Below are positions 10,947 through 19,755 of a DNA stretch of 64,000 nt, one piece after another. The notes under the pieces are model-generated. The model was not told the DNA's origin. It worked only from the letters and a program-made list of their open reading frames with translations, and made no database searches. The stretch is from Erysipelothrix sp. Lineage in GTDB: Bacteria; Bacillota_I; Bacilli_A; Erysipelotrichales; Erysipelotrichaceae. The DNA lies in NCBI GenBank assembly GCA_018335655.1, contig JAGXRX010000014.1, positions 1 through 64,000 of the forward strand. The letters run 5' to 3'. The position numbers and the translations under genes are program-made. Each line of letters opens with the position of its first letter. The first letter of the stretch is position 1.

Positions 10947-11671
10947 AAGTTACGATTTCATTTCTAGGATTAAACTATGAAGGTTGGCAAAAGATTAAGG
11001 GAAAGAAAACTGTACAAGATACCTTAGAGTGTGCCATTGCCTATATTGATGGAAGTGAAGTGTCAGTTGTTGGGTGTGGTCGTACTGATAAGCATGTCAG
11101 CGCAGATCACTATGTCTTTCATGTCGATGTTACAAAAGATCTTGGTGAAGCACAGTGGCTTAAAGCCATTAATGCTCGCTGTCCTAATGATATTCATGTG
11201 AGTGAAGTTAAAGTTGTGGATGAATCTTTTCATGCACGATTTAGTGTTAAAAAGAAACGATACGTCTATACGATTCGAACTGGAAACTATCAAGTTAAGA
11301 ATATTACTCATGAATATTTTCATCGCTATCCACTCGATGCTCAGAAAATGATTGATGCCGCAAAGTCATTTGTGGGAACCCATGATTTTACAGGGTTTAA
11401 TGTAACGCCAAAGCAACTTAAAGAGAATCAAATTCGTACGATTGATGAATGTCATGTCAGTGTTAGTAATGATACGATTGTGATTAGTGTACTTGGTAAG
11501 GCATTCTTACAATATCAGGTAAGAATGATGGTCGGTGTACTTATTGCGATTGGTTCGAATCAAGAAGATGTTGATTTCATTGATAAAGTACTTTCTCAAA
11601 AACAAAAAGGAATTAGTCGCTTCAAAGCTGAAGCCATAGGATTAACGCTTAAGGAGGTGTTCTATGATTAA
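10934..11671 (+). CDS. truA: tRNA pseudouridine(38-40) synthase TruA
   Basis: GCGRTDKHVSADHYVFH; start ATG 10934 (MVRLKVTISFLG). Confidence 0.93.
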   Translation: MVRLKVTISFLGLNYEGWQKIKGKKTVQDTLECAIAYIDGSEVSVVGCGRTDKHVSADHYVFHVDVTKDLGEAQWLKAINARCPNDIHVSEVKVVDESFHARFSVKKKRYVYTIRTGNYQVKNITHEYFHRYPLDAQKMIDAAKSFVGTHDFTGFNVTPKQLKENQIRTIDECHVSVSNDTIVISVLGKAFLQYQVRMMVGVLIAIGSNQEDVDFIDKVLSQKQKGISRFKAEAIGLTLKEVFYD

Positions 11672-12428
11672 AGGGAATTATCATACACATACGAAGCGGT
11701 GTAAACATGCTTATGGCACTGATGAAGAGTATGTCATTGCGGCCATTAAAGCTGGATTTAGTGAACTTGCGTTCACGGATCACGCGCCATGGAATCTAAG
11801 AGATGATGAATCCGATCGTATTCGTATGCATATGCGTGAGATGCATGGTTATGTCGAATCGATTCGCTCACTAAAAGAAAAGTATGCAGGTCAAATCAAG
11901 ATTCTTATTGGCCTTGAGGCAGAATATTTTGAATCACGAATGGATGATTTACAATCACTTGTGCAAACTTATAACTTAGATCTTCTTGTGCTTGGAAATC
12001 ACTTTCATATTAAAGATAGTAATGATACGTACTATGGAAATTATAAAGACTTCAAAATGCTGTATGAGCATTACTTAGAAGATTCCATTAAAGCAATGCG
12101 AAGTGGGATGTATAAGATATTTGCACATCCAGATTTGTTCTTAAAAACGGTCAATATTATGAATGATCGTACTAAAGAATTGATTCATTCACTATGTGAT
12201 GTTGCGTTGGAGACCAATACTATCATGGAATACAATTTGGGTGGTAAACGTTATCGTGATTACTATCCAAATGATGCATTCTGGAAGATTGTGGCAGAGC
12301 GTGGTTGTACGATTATTGTCGGGGTTGATGCTCATGATCCAAGACATTTACTAGATACAGGAATGTATGACAAAGCAATTGAATTTTTAAGAAGTCATAA
12401 TGCGAATTTGATTACAGACATTGATTAA
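11664..12428 (+). CDS. PHP-domain histidinol-phosphatase (HisJ-like)
   Basis: NYHTHTKRCKHA..., ELAFTDHAP..., GVDAHDP; PHP metal-ligand pattern. Confidence 0.85.
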   Translation: MIKGNYHTHTKRCKHAYGTDEEYVIAAIKAGFSELAFTDHAPWNLRDDESDRIRMHMREMHGYVESIRSLKEKYAGQIKILIGLEAEYFESRMDDLQSLVQTYNLDLLVLGNHFHIKDSNDTYYGNYKDFKMLYEHYLEDSIKAMRSGMYKIFAHPDLFLKTVNIMNDRTKELIHSLCDVALETNTIMEYNLGGKRYRDYYPNDAFWKIVAERGCTIIVGVDAHDPRHLLDTGMYDKAIEFLRSHNANLITDID

Positions 12429-12486
12429 TTAGTCGCATTTGGTATAAGAGTATAATAAAAGATAGGTCTGCTTTTAAATCTTTTCA

Positions 12487-12515
12487 TTGACTTTAGTCGT
12501 GATTTGAGATACTAT
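12487..12515 (+). promoter_or_regulatory. Sigma-A-type promoter for rplM-rpsI
   Basis: TTGACT (12487-12492), 17-nt spacer, TACTAT (12510-12515). Confidence 0.75.
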
Positions 12516-12521
12516 TTTATA

Positions 12522-12572
12522 TGGCACTTTATGCCAAATGTAGCCCCGGAAACTACATCTGGATAGGAGAAA
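12522..12572 (+). promoter_or_regulatory. Candidate L13 (rplM) mRNA leader
   Basis: Two stem-loops right after the predicted TSS: GGCActttaTGCC and TGTAGccccggaaaCTACA, then the rplM RBS. Confidence 0.6.
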
Positions 12573-12577
12573 TTAAT

Positions 12578-13015
12578 ATGCGCCAAACTACTATGGCCAA
12601 ACCAAATGAAGTCGTTCGTCAATGGTATATCGTTGATGGAACAAACAAAACTTTAGGTCGTTTTGCGAGTGAAATCGCAACTGTCTTACGTGGAAAACAC
12701 AAACCAACGTATACACCAAACGTGGATACAGGGGATTATGTGATTGTTATAAACGCGGACAAAGTTGTTGTCACTGGTAATAAAGACGAAACGAAGAAGT
12801 ATTACGCTCACTCCCAATACCCTGGAGGGCTTCGCGTACGCACAACTAAACTTATGCGTGAAAAATACACCGTCGAATGGGTAGAAAAAGCAATCAAAGG
12901 TATGTTACCTCACACCAAACTTGGTGATAAGCAACGTATGCATTTGTTTGTGTATACAGGTCCAAATCATCCACATGCTGCACAACAACCTGTGGAATTG
13001 GTTATTAAAGGATAG
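12578..13015 (+). CDS. rplM: 50S ribosomal protein L13
   Basis: MRQTTMAKPNEVVRQWYIVDGTNKTLGRFASEIA; start at 12578 with AGGAG RBS (ORF track starts at 12521). Confidence 0.96.
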   Translation: MRQTTMAKPNEVVRQWYIVDGTNKTLGRFASEIATVLRGKHKPTYTPNVDTGDYVIVINADKVVVTGNKDETKKYYAHSQYPGGLRVRTTKLMREKYTVEWVEKAIKGMLPHTKLGDKQRMHLFVYTGPNHPHAAQQPVELVIKG

Positions 13016-13027
13016 AAGGGAAACACT

Positions 13028-13435
13028 ATGGCTGCAAAGAAAAAACAAGTTGTCATGTACCACGGTACAGGACGTCGTAAATCATCTACTGCACGTGTAT
13101 ATTTAACTCCAGGTACTGGAGATATCACGGTCAATGGAAAAAGCTTAGATGACTATCTACCTTTAGAGACGCAACGCATGCTCGTTCGCTCACCACTTGA
13201 AACAACTGATACATTAGGTGCTTTCAATGTGAACGTGAATGTGCAAGGTGGTGGATACACTGGTCAATCAGGCGCAATTCGTCATGGTATTTCACGTGCT
13301 TTACTTGTAGCAGGTCCAGACTATCGTGCAGTATTAAAAGCTGCTGGATTCTTGACTCGCGATCCAAGACAAAAAGAACGTAAGAAATACGGACTTAAAG
13401 GCGCACGTAGAGCTCCACAATTCTCCAAACGTTAA
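13028..13435 (+). CDS. rpsI: 30S ribosomal protein S9
   Basis: S9 sequence ending RRAPQFSKR. Confidence 0.97.
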   Translation: MAAKKKQVVMYHGTGRRKSSTARVYLTPGTGDITVNGKSLDDYLPLETQRMLVRSPLETTDTLGAFNVNVNVQGGGYTGQSGAIRHGISRALLVAGPDYRAVLKAAGFLTRDPRQKERKKYGLKGARRAPQFSKR

Positions 13436-13453
13436 TTCAATCTTTGGAACTAC

Positions 13454-13486
13454 AAACTCTCAGAATGTTTTCTGGGAGTTTTTTTG
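13454..13486 (+). terminator. Terminator after rpsI
   Basis: AACTCTCAGAA tgt TTTCTGGGAGTTTTTTT. Confidence 0.8.
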
Positions 13487-13612
13487 TATCACATCATTCT
13501 TAACGATGACTTAAGGTTAACTCTTCTTTTACTTCGATCATTAACAAGATTAAAGTGTTATTTTAATAGAGTTATCTAACTTAAAAAACATGAGAAAATC
13601 ATGCTTTTTTGG

Positions 13613-13641
13613 TTGACACTCCTATGTGTAAGTGGTATATT
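13613..13641 (+). promoter_or_regulatory. Promoter for tRNA-Ile/tRNA-Ala
   Basis: TTGACA, 17-nt spacer, TATATT. Confidence 0.7.
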
Positions 13642-13663
13642 TATTAAGCATTCAGCAAATGTT

Positions 13664-13740
<77 letters not shown>

Positions 13741-13758
13741 TACTTTTGAATGTCATAT

Positions 13759-13834
13759 GGGGTTTTAGCTCAGTTGGGAGAGCACCTGCCTTGCACGCAG
13801 GGGGTCATCGGTTCGAGCCCGATAAGCTCCACCA
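13759..13834 (+). tRNA. tRNA-Ala(TGC)
   Basis: Cloverleaf readable; loop tTGCac; encoded CCA. Confidence 0.95.
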
Positions 13835-13847
13835 TATGTAAACTAAA

Positions 13848-13876
13848 CGCGATGGCATAACCATCGCATTTTTTTT
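13848..13876 (+). terminator. Terminator after tRNA-Ala
   Basis: GCGATGG cataa CCATCGC then T-run. Confidence 0.85.
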
Positions 13877-13886
13877 TGGAGGTTTC

Positions 13887-15248
13887 ATGTTTAAAAGGTT
13901 TATTGCTCCATCTTCATTTTACAAAGACGTGCTCGTTGTCGCGATTCCTTTTATGTTGCAACAACTTATCACATCTTCCCTAAATCTTGTTGATAACCTT
14001 ATGGTTGGTCAGCTTGGTGGGATTGCATTAGGGGGTGTTGCAATTACAAATCGTTTCTTTATGATTGCAGTTTTTGCTACTTTTGGAGTAACAGGTGCTG
14101 CTTCAATCTTTATAGCCCAGTATTTTGGAGCAAAAGATGAAGAAAATATAAAACAGGCATTTCGCTATTCACTAACTTCAGTCTATCTTGTATTGATTCC
14201 ATTCGTTATATTAGGGTTAATTGCACCACAAAGTGTGCTCGGTTTCTTTAGTCAAGATCCAGCAATTCTTCAAGTTGGTGGTGAATACATTCGTATTGTG
14301 GCGTTTGCATTTATTCCTCTTGGATTGACATTCGCACTAGCAAGTGCAATGCGCTCAGTGGGAGAAACTAAGATTCCGCTATATATAAGTATTGTGGCTG
14401 TTTCAATGAATGCAATCCTTAACTACATTTTGATTTTTGGACATTTTGGGTTTCCTCGATTAGGTGTTGCCGGTGCAGCATATGCAACCGTTATTTCAAG
14501 AACATTTGAAATGATTGCAATGCTTATCTCATTAAAGATTAAACATTTCTCTTTCAGCACAAAAGTTTCTCAAATATTCCATATTTCAAAATACAATCTC
14601 AAAACAATCACGATTAAGGCATTACCGCTAACTATCAATGAATTCTTGTGGGCAGGTGGTATGGCGACATTATTTAAACTATATGCAACACGTGGAAGCG
14701 AAGTTATTGCAGGTTTGTCGATTGCATCAACAACGGCCGACTTATTCTTCGTCTTGTTTGGGGGTATGGCAGTTGCGACAACTGTGATGATATCACAGCC
14801 TCTAGGAGCTAACGAGCTTGATGAAGCGCGAAGTCGTGGATATTACATGCTTGGGTTCAGTGCAGTTTTAGCATTACTTCTTGGAAGTGTTATGTTCTTT
14901 TCATCAATGATTGTGCCACAGCTCTATGATGTCACGCTAATAGAGCGTGAGATTGCATCCTCAATATTGAGAATCATGTCAGTTATGTTTGTAATCTATA
15001 TGAGTACTGCGGAGTGTTACTTCATTCTTAGAGCTGGTGGAGATATGAAGTCAACATTGATCATGGATTCTGTGTTCATGTGGGTGGTGAATGTCCCGGT
15101 GGTATTTGTCGTTGCTTATTATACGAATTGGCCAATTTTGGCTGTTTACCTAGCAGGTCAGTCGACCGATTTCTTAAAACTCATGGTTTCTTATGCATTA
15201 GTTAAGAAGGAAAAATGGGTAAAAAACTTGACGATACAAAACACTTAA
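13887..15248 (+). CDS. MATE family efflux transporter
   Basis: 453 aa, polytopic; NLVDNLMVGQLGGIALGGVAITNRFF. Confidence 0.9.
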   Translation: MFKRFIAPSSFYKDVLVVAIPFMLQQLITSSLNLVDNLMVGQLGGIALGGVAITNRFFMIAVFATFGVTGAASIFIAQYFGAKDEENIKQAFRYSLTSVYLVLIPFVILGLIAPQSVLGFFSQDPAILQVGGEYIRIVAFAFIPLGLTFALASAMRSVGETKIPLYISIVAVSMNAILNYILIFGHFGFPRLGVAGAAYATVISRTFEMIAMLISLKIKHFSFSTKVSQIFHISKYNLKTITIKALPLTINEFLWAGGMATLFKLYATRGSEVIAGLSIASTTADLFFVLFGGMAVATTVMISQPLGANELDEARSRGYYMLGFSAVLALLLGSVMFFSSMIVPQLYDVTLIEREIASSILRIMSVMFVIYMSTAECYFILRAGGDMKSTLIMDSVFMWVVNVPVVFVVAYYTNWPILAVYLAGQSTDFLKLMVSYALVKKEKWVKNLTIQNT

Positions 15249-15315
15249 ATTGACGGTTTTTAGTTCAAAAAAGTGTTGCAAAGTGCTTATGGGTATGGTA
15301 TATTTTATAAGCACT

Positions 15316-15392
15316 TGCCTGAATAGCTCAGTAGGTAGAGCAACCGGCTGTTAACCGGTTGGTCACAGGTTCGAGTCCTGTTTCAGGCGCCA
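15316..15392 (+). tRNA. tRNA-Asn(GTT)
   Basis: Loop ctGTTaa; encoded CCA; upstream TTGCAA-17-TATATT. Confidence 0.95.
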
Positions 15393-15397
15393 TCAAT

Positions 15398-15474
15398 GGC
15401 CCGTTGGAGAAGCGGCTTAACTCACATGCCTTTCACGCATGCATTCACGGGTTCGAATCCCGTACGGGTCACCA
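15398..15474 (+). tRNA. tRNA-Glu(TTC)
   Basis: Loop ctTTCac; encoded CCA. Confidence 0.93.
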
Positions 15475-15483
15475 ATTGTCAAT

Positions 15484-15507
15484 CAAACACCTTCGGGTGT
15501 TTTTTTG
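15484..15507 (+). terminator. Terminator after tRNA-Glu
   Basis: AAACACC TTCG GGTGTTTTTTT. Confidence 0.85.
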
Positions 15508-15619
15508 TGCATGCGTGAAAGAATGTCGATGATGTTACTTGTCATGACAATAATGTATGTTATAAAGTATGTTAACTAGCAGAAATAATGATGCTATAAT
15601 GATAAAAATGAGGTTAACT

Positions 15620-16525
15620 ATGAAAGCAATCATTCAAAATCGCTATGGCGACGAAAATACATTGGAACTTGTTGAAGTTTCTACACCAGTCATTTCCAAA
15701 CCAAATCAATTTCTTATTAAAGTAGCCTATGCGAATATTTCAAGTGGCGACAAAAATATAAATACAATTGATCAGCCATTTGTAATCAAGTTAATATTAC
15801 GTTTATTGTTTGGGTGGAATGGACCTAAGTCAAAGATACGTGGCATTAGTGGAAGTGGAGTAGTGGTAGAAGTTGGTAGTGATATCACTGGCGTTAAAGT
15901 TGGAGATCACGTTAACTTTATTAATTCAATGAAAGCAGGTGTGCTTGCGGAGTATCTTGTGCTATCAAGTGATTCTAAGTTCGCTGTGGTTGATTCATCT
16001 GTTGATCTTGTGGATGCTGCTCCTATAGCCTTTGGTGCAATGAGTGCTTACCATTTCATTAATGAGCAAAATCTTAAAGAAGGATATGATATTTATATCT
16101 ACGGAGCAAGCGGTGCTGTAGGAACCTATGCGCTTAGTTTAGCAACCCACTTTAAAGCAAATATCACGGCTGTAGCTAGTCAAAAGCATCATGAGAAACT
16201 TAACGTGTTTCCTGTTCAAAAATTCATTGATTATAAAAACCAAAATCCATTTGATATTCAACAACGCTTTGATGTTATCTTTGATGCGGTAGGGAAGATA
16301 AAGAAAACTGATATTCAACATTTACTGAAGCCAAATGGGAAGTTTTATAGTATTAAGTCACCGACCAAAGAAGACTCTCAACGACTTACGCATCTTAATG
16401 AATGGTTAAGTCGGGGATCACTTAAGACAATAATAGACAAGGTTTATGATTTTGAAGACTACAAACAAGCTCACGCTCATGTGTATGCAGGGCATAAAAG
16501 TGGGAATGTTATTATAAAGATTTAA
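15620..16525 (+). CDS. MDR-family zinc-type alcohol dehydrogenase/quinone reductase-like
   Basis: MKAIIQNRYGDENTLEL..., IYGASGAVGTYALSLA; start ATG 15620. Confidence 0.85.
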   Translation: MKAIIQNRYGDENTLELVEVSTPVISKPNQFLIKVAYANISSGDKNINTIDQPFVIKLILRLLFGWNGPKSKIRGISGSGVVVEVGSDITGVKVGDHVNFINSMKAGVLAEYLVLSSDSKFAVVDSSVDLVDAAPIAFGAMSAYHFINEQNLKEGYDIYIYGASGAVGTYALSLATHFKANITAVASQKHHEKLNVFPVQKFIDYKNQNPFDIQQRFDVIFDAVGKIKKTDIQHLLKPNGKFYSIKSPTKEDSQRLTHLNEWLSRGSLKTIIDKVYDFEDYKQAHAHVYAGHKSGNVIIKI

Positions 16526-16543
16526 CTATTGAGGGAGATATTG

Positions 16544-17278
16544 ATGGAACTAAAAAACCTTAAGCATATAGGACAAGGAAAGATTGCATCTGTTTTAAGT
16601 GATGGCATATTTGCATATAAAGTCTTTCCATCTTGGTATCCAAGTGAGTGTATTGAAGATGAAGTCAAAGTATATAATGAAATCGAAAAGCATACTTCGT
16701 TACATATAGCTAAGTGCGAATTACTTAAAGAAAATCATGCGATAAAAATGACACTTGTTAAAGGAGAAACTATAGCTCACAAAATGAAAAAAGAGAAGTT
16801 TCCTTTAGGTATCGAAACATTGATTCAGTGTCAGAGTCAAATATTCCAGTATCAAGGACTCAATCTAGAGGATGCATTTTCAAGTTTTGAATCAAAAATT
16901 AGTTCATCTTCGCTTGAATACAACATCAAAGTAAAAGCACTTAAGTCACTCCATTCCATTGAGAAATCAAAAAGACTTTGTCACTTCGACTTACACCTTG
17001 AAAACATAATGATGAGTGAAGAAAACATAATAATCATTGATTGGGTGAATGCAAAGCTTGGTAATCCTGTAATGGATATTGCTCGAACTTATGTCATTTT
17101 ACTTCAATACGTTAAGCGTAAAGCTAATCTATACTTAAAAGAAATATGTAAAGCACTTGATTATGACACTCATGATGTCATGAAAGCTGTTCCCTTGATG
17201 GCAGCTTTAAGGTTGCTTGAGAATGATGCGAACTCATTTCATGAGACATTAAAACAACTTATTCTCTTCGAACAATAA
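16544..17278 (+). CDS. Aminoglycoside/choline phosphotransferase-family kinase
   Basis: LCHFDLHLENIMMS and IIDWVNAKLGNPVMDIAR catalytic motifs. Confidence 0.75.
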   Translation: MELKNLKHIGQGKIASVLSDGIFAYKVFPSWYPSECIEDEVKVYNEIEKHTSLHIAKCELLKENHAIKMTLVKGETIAHKMKKEKFPLGIETLIQCQSQIFQYQGLNLEDAFSSFESKISSSSLEYNIKVKALKSLHSIEKSKRLCHFDLHLENIMMSEENIIIIDWVNAKLGNPVMDIARTYVILLQYVKRKANLYLKEICKALDYDTHDVMKAVPLMAALRLLENDANSFHETLKQLILFEQ

Positions 17279-17283
17279 TTCAA

Positions 17284-17310
17284 CTAAGACGTTATGTCTT
17301 AGTTTTTTTG
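17284..17310 (+). terminator. Terminator
   Basis: CTAAGAC gttat GTCTTAG TTTTTTT. Confidence 0.85.
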
Positions 17311-17345
17311 ATTTATAGAAAGTAAACTAAAATTTTCACACAACA

Positions 17346-17361
17346 TGTGATTAATATCACA
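17346..17361. promoter_or_regulatory. Palindromic operator upstream of hydrogenase operon 1 (Rex- or CRP/FNR-like)
   Basis: TGTGAT taat ATCACA, perfect 6-bp arms, just upstream of TATGAT (17370-17375). Confidence 0.55.
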
Positions 17362-17414
17362 ATTTATGATATGATGATGTTAATTATGCAGATGATGTGA
17401 AAGTAGGTGATGTC

Positions 17415-17930
17415 ATGAACATTCAAGAAGTCTTGGATATCACTTCACTTGATGCAGACAAGCTCTTAGAGCTTGAAAACTTCATTAATCAATGTGAAAA
17501 TCCAAAACACGAACAGCTTATCCACGTCTTACACAAAGCCCAACATCTATTTGGTTACTTACCTCCTAACTTACAACGTCATATTGCACTTAAACTCAAT
17601 TGTTCAAGTGCTCTTGTGAATGGGGTGGTTACATTTTATTCGTTTTTTAATGAACATAAAATGGGTGAATTTACCATTAGTGTGTGTATGGGTACCGCAT
17701 GTTTTGTAAAGGGATCTGATAAAATCATTGACTTAGTATACAAAGAGACAAAGACATCTAAAGGTGTTATGTCTGATGATGAAGTGTTTAGTGTTAAAGA
17801 TGTACGTTGTATTGGTGCTTGTGGTTTAGCCCCAGTACTTAGTGTGAATGAAAAAGTGTTTGGTCACGTAAAAGGGAAAGATGTTGCAGATATCGTTAAC
17901 ATCTATCGTAAAGAACATGACAAGAATTAA
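17415..17930 (+). CDS. NuoE/HydC-like [2Fe-2S] subunit, hydrogenase 1
   Basis: CMGTACFVKG...CIGACGLAPV [2Fe-2S] pattern. Confidence 0.88.
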   Translation: MNIQEVLDITSLDADKLLELENFINQCENPKHEQLIHVLHKAQHLFGYLPPNLQRHIALKLNCSSALVNGVVTFYSFFNEHKMGEFTISVCMGTACFVKGSDKIIDLVYKETKTSKGVMSDDEVFSVKDVRCIGACGLAPVLSVNEKVFGHVKGKDVADIVNIYRKEHDKN

Positions 17931-19743
17931 ATCAATCGAATCCTTTAATACCTTTCAAACATTATTAAAACCACGCGAAGATATTAGAATTAAACTATAC
18001 ATGTGTGCTGGGACATCATGTTTATCATCAGAAGCTGATGTGATGATACAAATGTTTCAGTCATTATGTGACTCTCACGATTTATCTCATCATTGTGCCA
18101 TTATCAAAACAGGTTGTTTTGGTTTTTGTGGACAAGGTCCAATCTTAAGAATTGAACCAGGAGATTATCATTATGTTCAAGTAAAAGTTGAAGATGTCGA
18201 TGAGATTTTTAATGAACACATTTTGAATAAACGTATTGTAGAGCGCTTATTGTATCGTAACCCTCATAGTGATGAAGTTGCTACTGGTGCCTCAGGAATG
18301 GATTTCTATCAGAAACAACATCGTGTAGCACTAAAGAATTGTGGTCATATTGATCCTGAAATCATTGATGAATATATCGCAAATGGTGGATATACTGCTT
18401 TATCAAAAGTATTAAGTGAAATGACACCTTTTGAAGTTATCTCATGTATCAATGAATCTGGTTTACGAGGCCGTGGTGGTGGAGGGTTTTCCACTGGGGT
18501 TAAATGGGAAGTTGCCTTTTTGGAAGAAAGTAGTGAGAAGTATATTATTTGTAATGCAGATGAAGGTGATCCTGGAGCATTTATGGATCGAGCAATTTGT
18601 GAAGGTGATCCTCACGCTATCATAGAAGGAATGATCATTGCCGCGTATGCTACAAAAGCAACACGAGGATTCATTTATATTCGAGCTGAGTATGCACTTG
18701 CGACACAGCGGCTTCAAATTGCCATTGATCAAGCAAAAGCATATGGACTTTTAGGAGCAAACATCCTTGGTACACTAATGTCTTTTGACATTTCAATTAA
18801 AATTGGTGCAGGCGCTTTTGTGTGTGGTGAAGAAACCGCACTTATTCGCTCTATTGAAGGCGGACGTGGTGAACCAAGAAACAAACCACCATATCCATCT
18901 GTAAGTGGATATCATCAAAAGCCAACTGTAGTTAACAACGTAGAAACACTTGCAAATATTGCAAATATCATTAATAAAGGAAGTGCTTGGTTTAGAAATA
19001 TTGGAACATCAACATCACCAGGAACAAAAGTCTTTGCGCTTGCAGGTCATGTGAGAAATATTGGACTTGTTGAAGTACCGATGGGTACTACATTTCAAGA
19101 AATTGTTTATGACATTGGTGGTGGACATCCAGAAGGAAGAAGAATCAAAGCCATTCAAATTGGAGGCCCTAGTGGAGGTGTTATTACACAACCTTACTTC
19201 AATACTCCTATTGACTATGAATCACTCAAAGCTATTGGGGCAATGATGGGTAGTGGTGGAATGATTGTTATGGATGAAGATTCAGATATGGTTGAAGTAG
19301 CAAAATTCTACTTAGATTTCACTCAAGATGAATCTTGTGGACAATGCACTCCATGTCGCATTGGAACCAAACGCATGCTTGAAATATTAGAGAGATTAAC
19401 ATCCATGCAAGGAAGCATTGAAGATTTGGAAAGTTTAAGATCTCTTGGTGAAATCATTAAATGGTCATCTTTATGTGGACTTGGTCAAACTGCACCAAAT
19501 CCTGTACTTTCCACACTCATTCACTTTAGAGATGAATATGAAGCTTATGCATATCGCACTAAGAAGCGTTCTTATAGTATTGATCCTGTGAAATGTATTG
19601 GGTGCACGAAGTGTGCTCGTATTTGTCCAGTAACTTGTATTGAAGGTAAAGTTAAACAACTTCATATTATTGATGAAGCGAAGTGTATCGCGTGTGGTGC
19701 ATGTTTCACAGCTTGTCCTGTCCATGCTATCATTCGACCTTAG
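17917..19743 (+). CDS. NuoF/HydB-like flavoprotein subunit, hydrogenase 1
   Basis: N-term CAGTSCLSS [2Fe-2S]; GRGGGGFSTGVKW; ESCGQCTPCRIGT; C-term two [4Fe-4S] CIGCTKCARICP/CIACGACFTACP. Confidence 0.9.
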   Translation: MTRIKSIESFNTFQTLLKPREDIRIKLYMCAGTSCLSSEADVMIQMFQSLCDSHDLSHHCAIIKTGCFGFCGQGPILRIEPGDYHYVQVKVEDVDEIFNEHILNKRIVERLLYRNPHSDEVATGASGMDFYQKQHRVALKNCGHIDPEIIDEYIANGGYTALSKVLSEMTPFEVISCINESGLRGRGGGGFSTGVKWEVAFLEESSEKYIICNADEGDPGAFMDRAICEGDPHAIIEGMIIAAYATKATRGFIYIRAEYALATQRLQIAIDQAKAYGLLGANILGTLMSFDISIKIGAGAFVCGEETALIRSIEGGRGEPRNKPPYPSVSGYHQKPTVVNNVETLANIANIINKGSAWFRNIGTSTSPGTKVFALAGHVRNIGLVEVPMGTTFQEIVYDIGGGHPEGRRIKAIQIGGPSGGVITQPYFNTPIDYESLKAIGAMMGSGGMIVMDEDSDMVEVAKFYLDFTQDESCGQCTPCRIGTKRMLEILERLTSMQGSIEDLESLRSLGEIIKWSSLCGLGQTAPNPVLSTLIHFRDEYEAYAYRTKKRSYSIDPVKCIGCTKCARICPVTCIEGKVKQLHIIDEAKCIACGACFTACPVHAIIRP

Positions 19744-19755
19744 GAGGTGAAAAAT

